Source of the DNA: a bacterium
Lineage (GTDB): Bacteria; Sumerlaeota; Sumerlaeia; MVZB01
Assembly: GCA_023480605.1 (NCBI GenBank)
Contig: JAMCWS010000193.1
Location: forward strand, 1 to 16,930
Length of the DNA: 16,930 nt
Reading direction: 5' to 3'
Shown: one piece after another, positions 15,551 through 16,930 of the stretch
Numbering within the stretch: the first letter of the stretch is position 1
How the letters are laid out: each line of letters starts with the position of its first letter
The notes under the pieces: model-generated
What the model was told of the DNA's origin: nothing
Seen by the model: only the letters and a program-made list of their open reading frames with translations
Database searches by the model: none
Translations under genes and position numbers: made by a program

Positions 15551-16930
15551 ATGGATTCGCCGGTTTCGTGTCACCCGCACCATCCCCGAAGTCTCTGGCA
15601 GGCCGTCCCGGCCAGCCGTTACACGCTGGGTTTCGGCATCTTCAACGCCGTCAACTACCAGATCGCGCTGACCGCCCCGCTGATTCTCATGGCGCGCCAC
15701 TGGGGCGGATCGGAAATCTACATCGGCTGCGTGACGGCGCTCGTGCCCCTCCTGACCACGCTTCAGCTTTACATGGCCCCCCGCGCCGAATACATTGGCT
15801 TCCGCCGCGTGATGCTGATGGGCTGGTCGGGCCGTAACACCGTGGTCGGGATGACGACGCTGCTGCCGGTTCTCGTTTACCTGGGCCTCGTCGGTCCGAA
15901 AACCGCCCTCGAAATCCTCTTCGTATTGATGCTGGTTTTCAACACCCTGCGCGGCCTGGCCACGGCGAGTTGGATGCCGTGGATCACCTGGCTGGTGCCC
16001 CGCGACTGGCGCGGCCGCTACCTCTCGGCCGAACAATTGGCCATCAACATCAGTTCGGCCTTTGCCCTGTTTTTCTGCGGCTGGCTGCTGGGCGAGCGGC
16101 CCGGCGAACTCCAATTCGCCGGAGCTTTCCTGTTGTCTTTCACCTCCGGCTGGATCAGCATTTATTTCCTCCGCCGCATCGACACGCCGCCCCCGCGCAA
16201 GGGCAAGCCGCTTATCGAACCGCCGATGACCTGGATGGGTCGCGTCTGGCGGAACCGCCCCTTTCGCCGCCTTATCCGTCTCAACGTCTGGATGGCCCTG
16301 ACCATCGGGGCTTGGAGCGCGTTCACGATCGTCTTCATGCGCGACGTCCTCAGGATCCACGAGGGCCTGATCCTCTACATGAGCAGTTCCTACACGCTGG
16401 GCGCCGTGGGCACGGCATGGGGTTGGGGTATTCTGACCGATCGCTTCGGGTCCCGCCCGGTGATGTTCATCGCTTCGGGCCTCATCATGGCTTCGGTGGC
16501 GGGGTGGCTCGGTCTGGCCGCGCTGGTGTTGGGCCCCGCCCGGTCGGCGGGTCTGCTCACCGGTATCCTGGGACTTTACGTGTTGTTCGGCGTCGGCATC
16601 ACCGGATGGACCGTCGCCATACTTCGCTACACGCTTAACAACGCCCCCAAGGACCGGCCCGTCATGGCGCTGACCCTGTATTCGGTTGTCACCAGTTTGG
16701 GCAACGCCTTCGCCCCCGTCGCCTGGGGCTTTTTTCTCAAGTATTGCGGCGGGCTGAACACGATGATCGGGCCGGTGCGACTGATCAATTTCACCTTCTT
16801 TTACGCGCTCATCATTGTCATGATCGGAATCGGCTGGCCCCTCATCCGCCGCTTGCCCGACGGCGAGGCCGCCGCCACCCACCTCGTCCTCTATCACATG
16901 GTCACCGATTATCCGCTGCGAACCATCAGC
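15551..16930 (+). CDS. MFS transporter, 3' end cut by window
   Basis: The frame is open from ATG 15551 to the right edge (460 residues visible, no stop). GAGG lies about 10 bases upstream, and an in-frame TTG at 15536 is an alternative. About 12 hydrophobic spans are visible, for example LVPLLTTLQLY (64-74), TLLPVLVYLGLVG (103-115), ILFVLMLVF (122-130), LNVWMALTIGAWSAFTIVF (244-262) and FTFFYALIIVMIGIGWPLI (414-432). The loops carry MFS-type motifs: WLVPRDWRGRYLSAEQ (147-162) and GILTDRFGSRPVM (293-305), a motif-A-like DRxG signature after span 7-8. It is an inner-membrane secondary transporter, perhaps for sugars or oligosaccharides because it follows the XylR-like regulator by 239 bases. 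Substrate is not readable. The tail after the last span (LPDGEAAATHLVLYH...) may continue well past the window. Confidence 0.88.
   Translation, partial: MDSPVSCHPHHPRSLWQAVPASRYTLGFGIFNAVNYQIALTAPLILMARHWGGSEIYIGCVTALVPLLTTLQLYMAPRAEYIGFRRVMLMGWSGRNTVVGMTTLLPVLVYLGLVGPKTALEILFVLMLVFNTLRGLATASWMPWITWLVPRDWRGRYLSAEQLAINISSAFALFFCGWLLGERPGELQFAGAFLLSFTSGWISIYFLRRIDTPPPRKGKPLIEPPMTWMGRVWRNRPFRRLIRLNVWMALTIGAWSAFTIVFMRDVLRIHEGLILYMSSSYTLGAVGTAWGWGILTDRFGSRPVMFIASGLIMASVAGWLGLAALVLGPARSAGLLTGILGLYVLFGVGITGWTVAILRYTLNNAPKDRPVMALTLYSVVTSLGNAFAPVAWGFFLKYCGGLNTMIGPVRLINFTFFYALIIVMIGIGWPLIRRLPDGEAAATHLVLYHMVTDYPLRTIS

Noticed and set aside
15455..16897. 480-codon minus-strand open frame
   Set aside because: It is antisense to the MFS gene, whose hydrophobic spans and loop motifs are clear. 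The antisense product is a low-complexity Gly/His/Asp/Gln-rich chain.

Overview
This is a G+C-rich bacterial chromosome segment with nine protein genes, two of them cut by the window edges, and no RNA gene or CRISPR array that I can see. Large secreted modular proteins, an exported sugar isomerase-like protein, SBBP propeller repeats, Pectate_lyase_3 repeats and a XylR-type LacI/AraC hybrid regulator suggest an uncultured or environmental carbohydrate-degrading bacterium of the PVC (Lentisphaerae/Verrucomicrobia/Planctomycetes) or Sumerlaeota/Hydrogenedentes kind. This placement is an inference from gene content; no phylogenetic marker is present.

Layout. (1) 1-1849, minus: an exported double Pectate_lyase_3 (GH55-like) beta-helix protein that runs off the left edge. 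(2) 2044-2526, plus: a lone STAS-domain protein. (3) 2630-5732, plus: two lower-G+C genes for secreted proteins. The first has fibronectin-III-like modules and a damaged start, with an amber codon inside its signal peptide. The second is a 7-repeat SBBP beta-propeller with two C-terminal PEGA-like repeats. A strong hairpin/T-tract terminator lies between them. (4) 5753-6652, minus: an exported xylose-isomerase-like TIM barrel. (5) 7168-8271, plus: a D-alanine--D-alanine ligase with no other cell-wall gene nearby. (6) 8379-13490, minus: a 1,703-residue secreted multi-modular protein with an unassigned core that looks like a glycoside hydrolase or lyase. (7) 14145-15311, plus: a XylR-like regulator. 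(8) 15551-right edge, plus: an MFS transporter.

The most unexpected non-coding feature is a roughly 120-bp element present twice in inverted orientation, at 6757-6877 and 13815-13932. It brackets the ligase gene and the giant gene. Each copy has a hairpin-prone half and four CAC(A/G)AAG-like heptamers (one degenerate in the second copy) whose starts are spaced 10, 11 and 10 bases in both copies.

How the genes may work together (inference): the two large exported proteins could degrade or bind a polysaccharide. The regulator, with its sugar-sensor-like domain, and the transporter could sense and import the products. The exported isomerase-like protein could act on sugars outside the cytoplasm. 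The STAS protein, the FN3 protein, the SBBP protein and the ligase have no visible functional link to this set.
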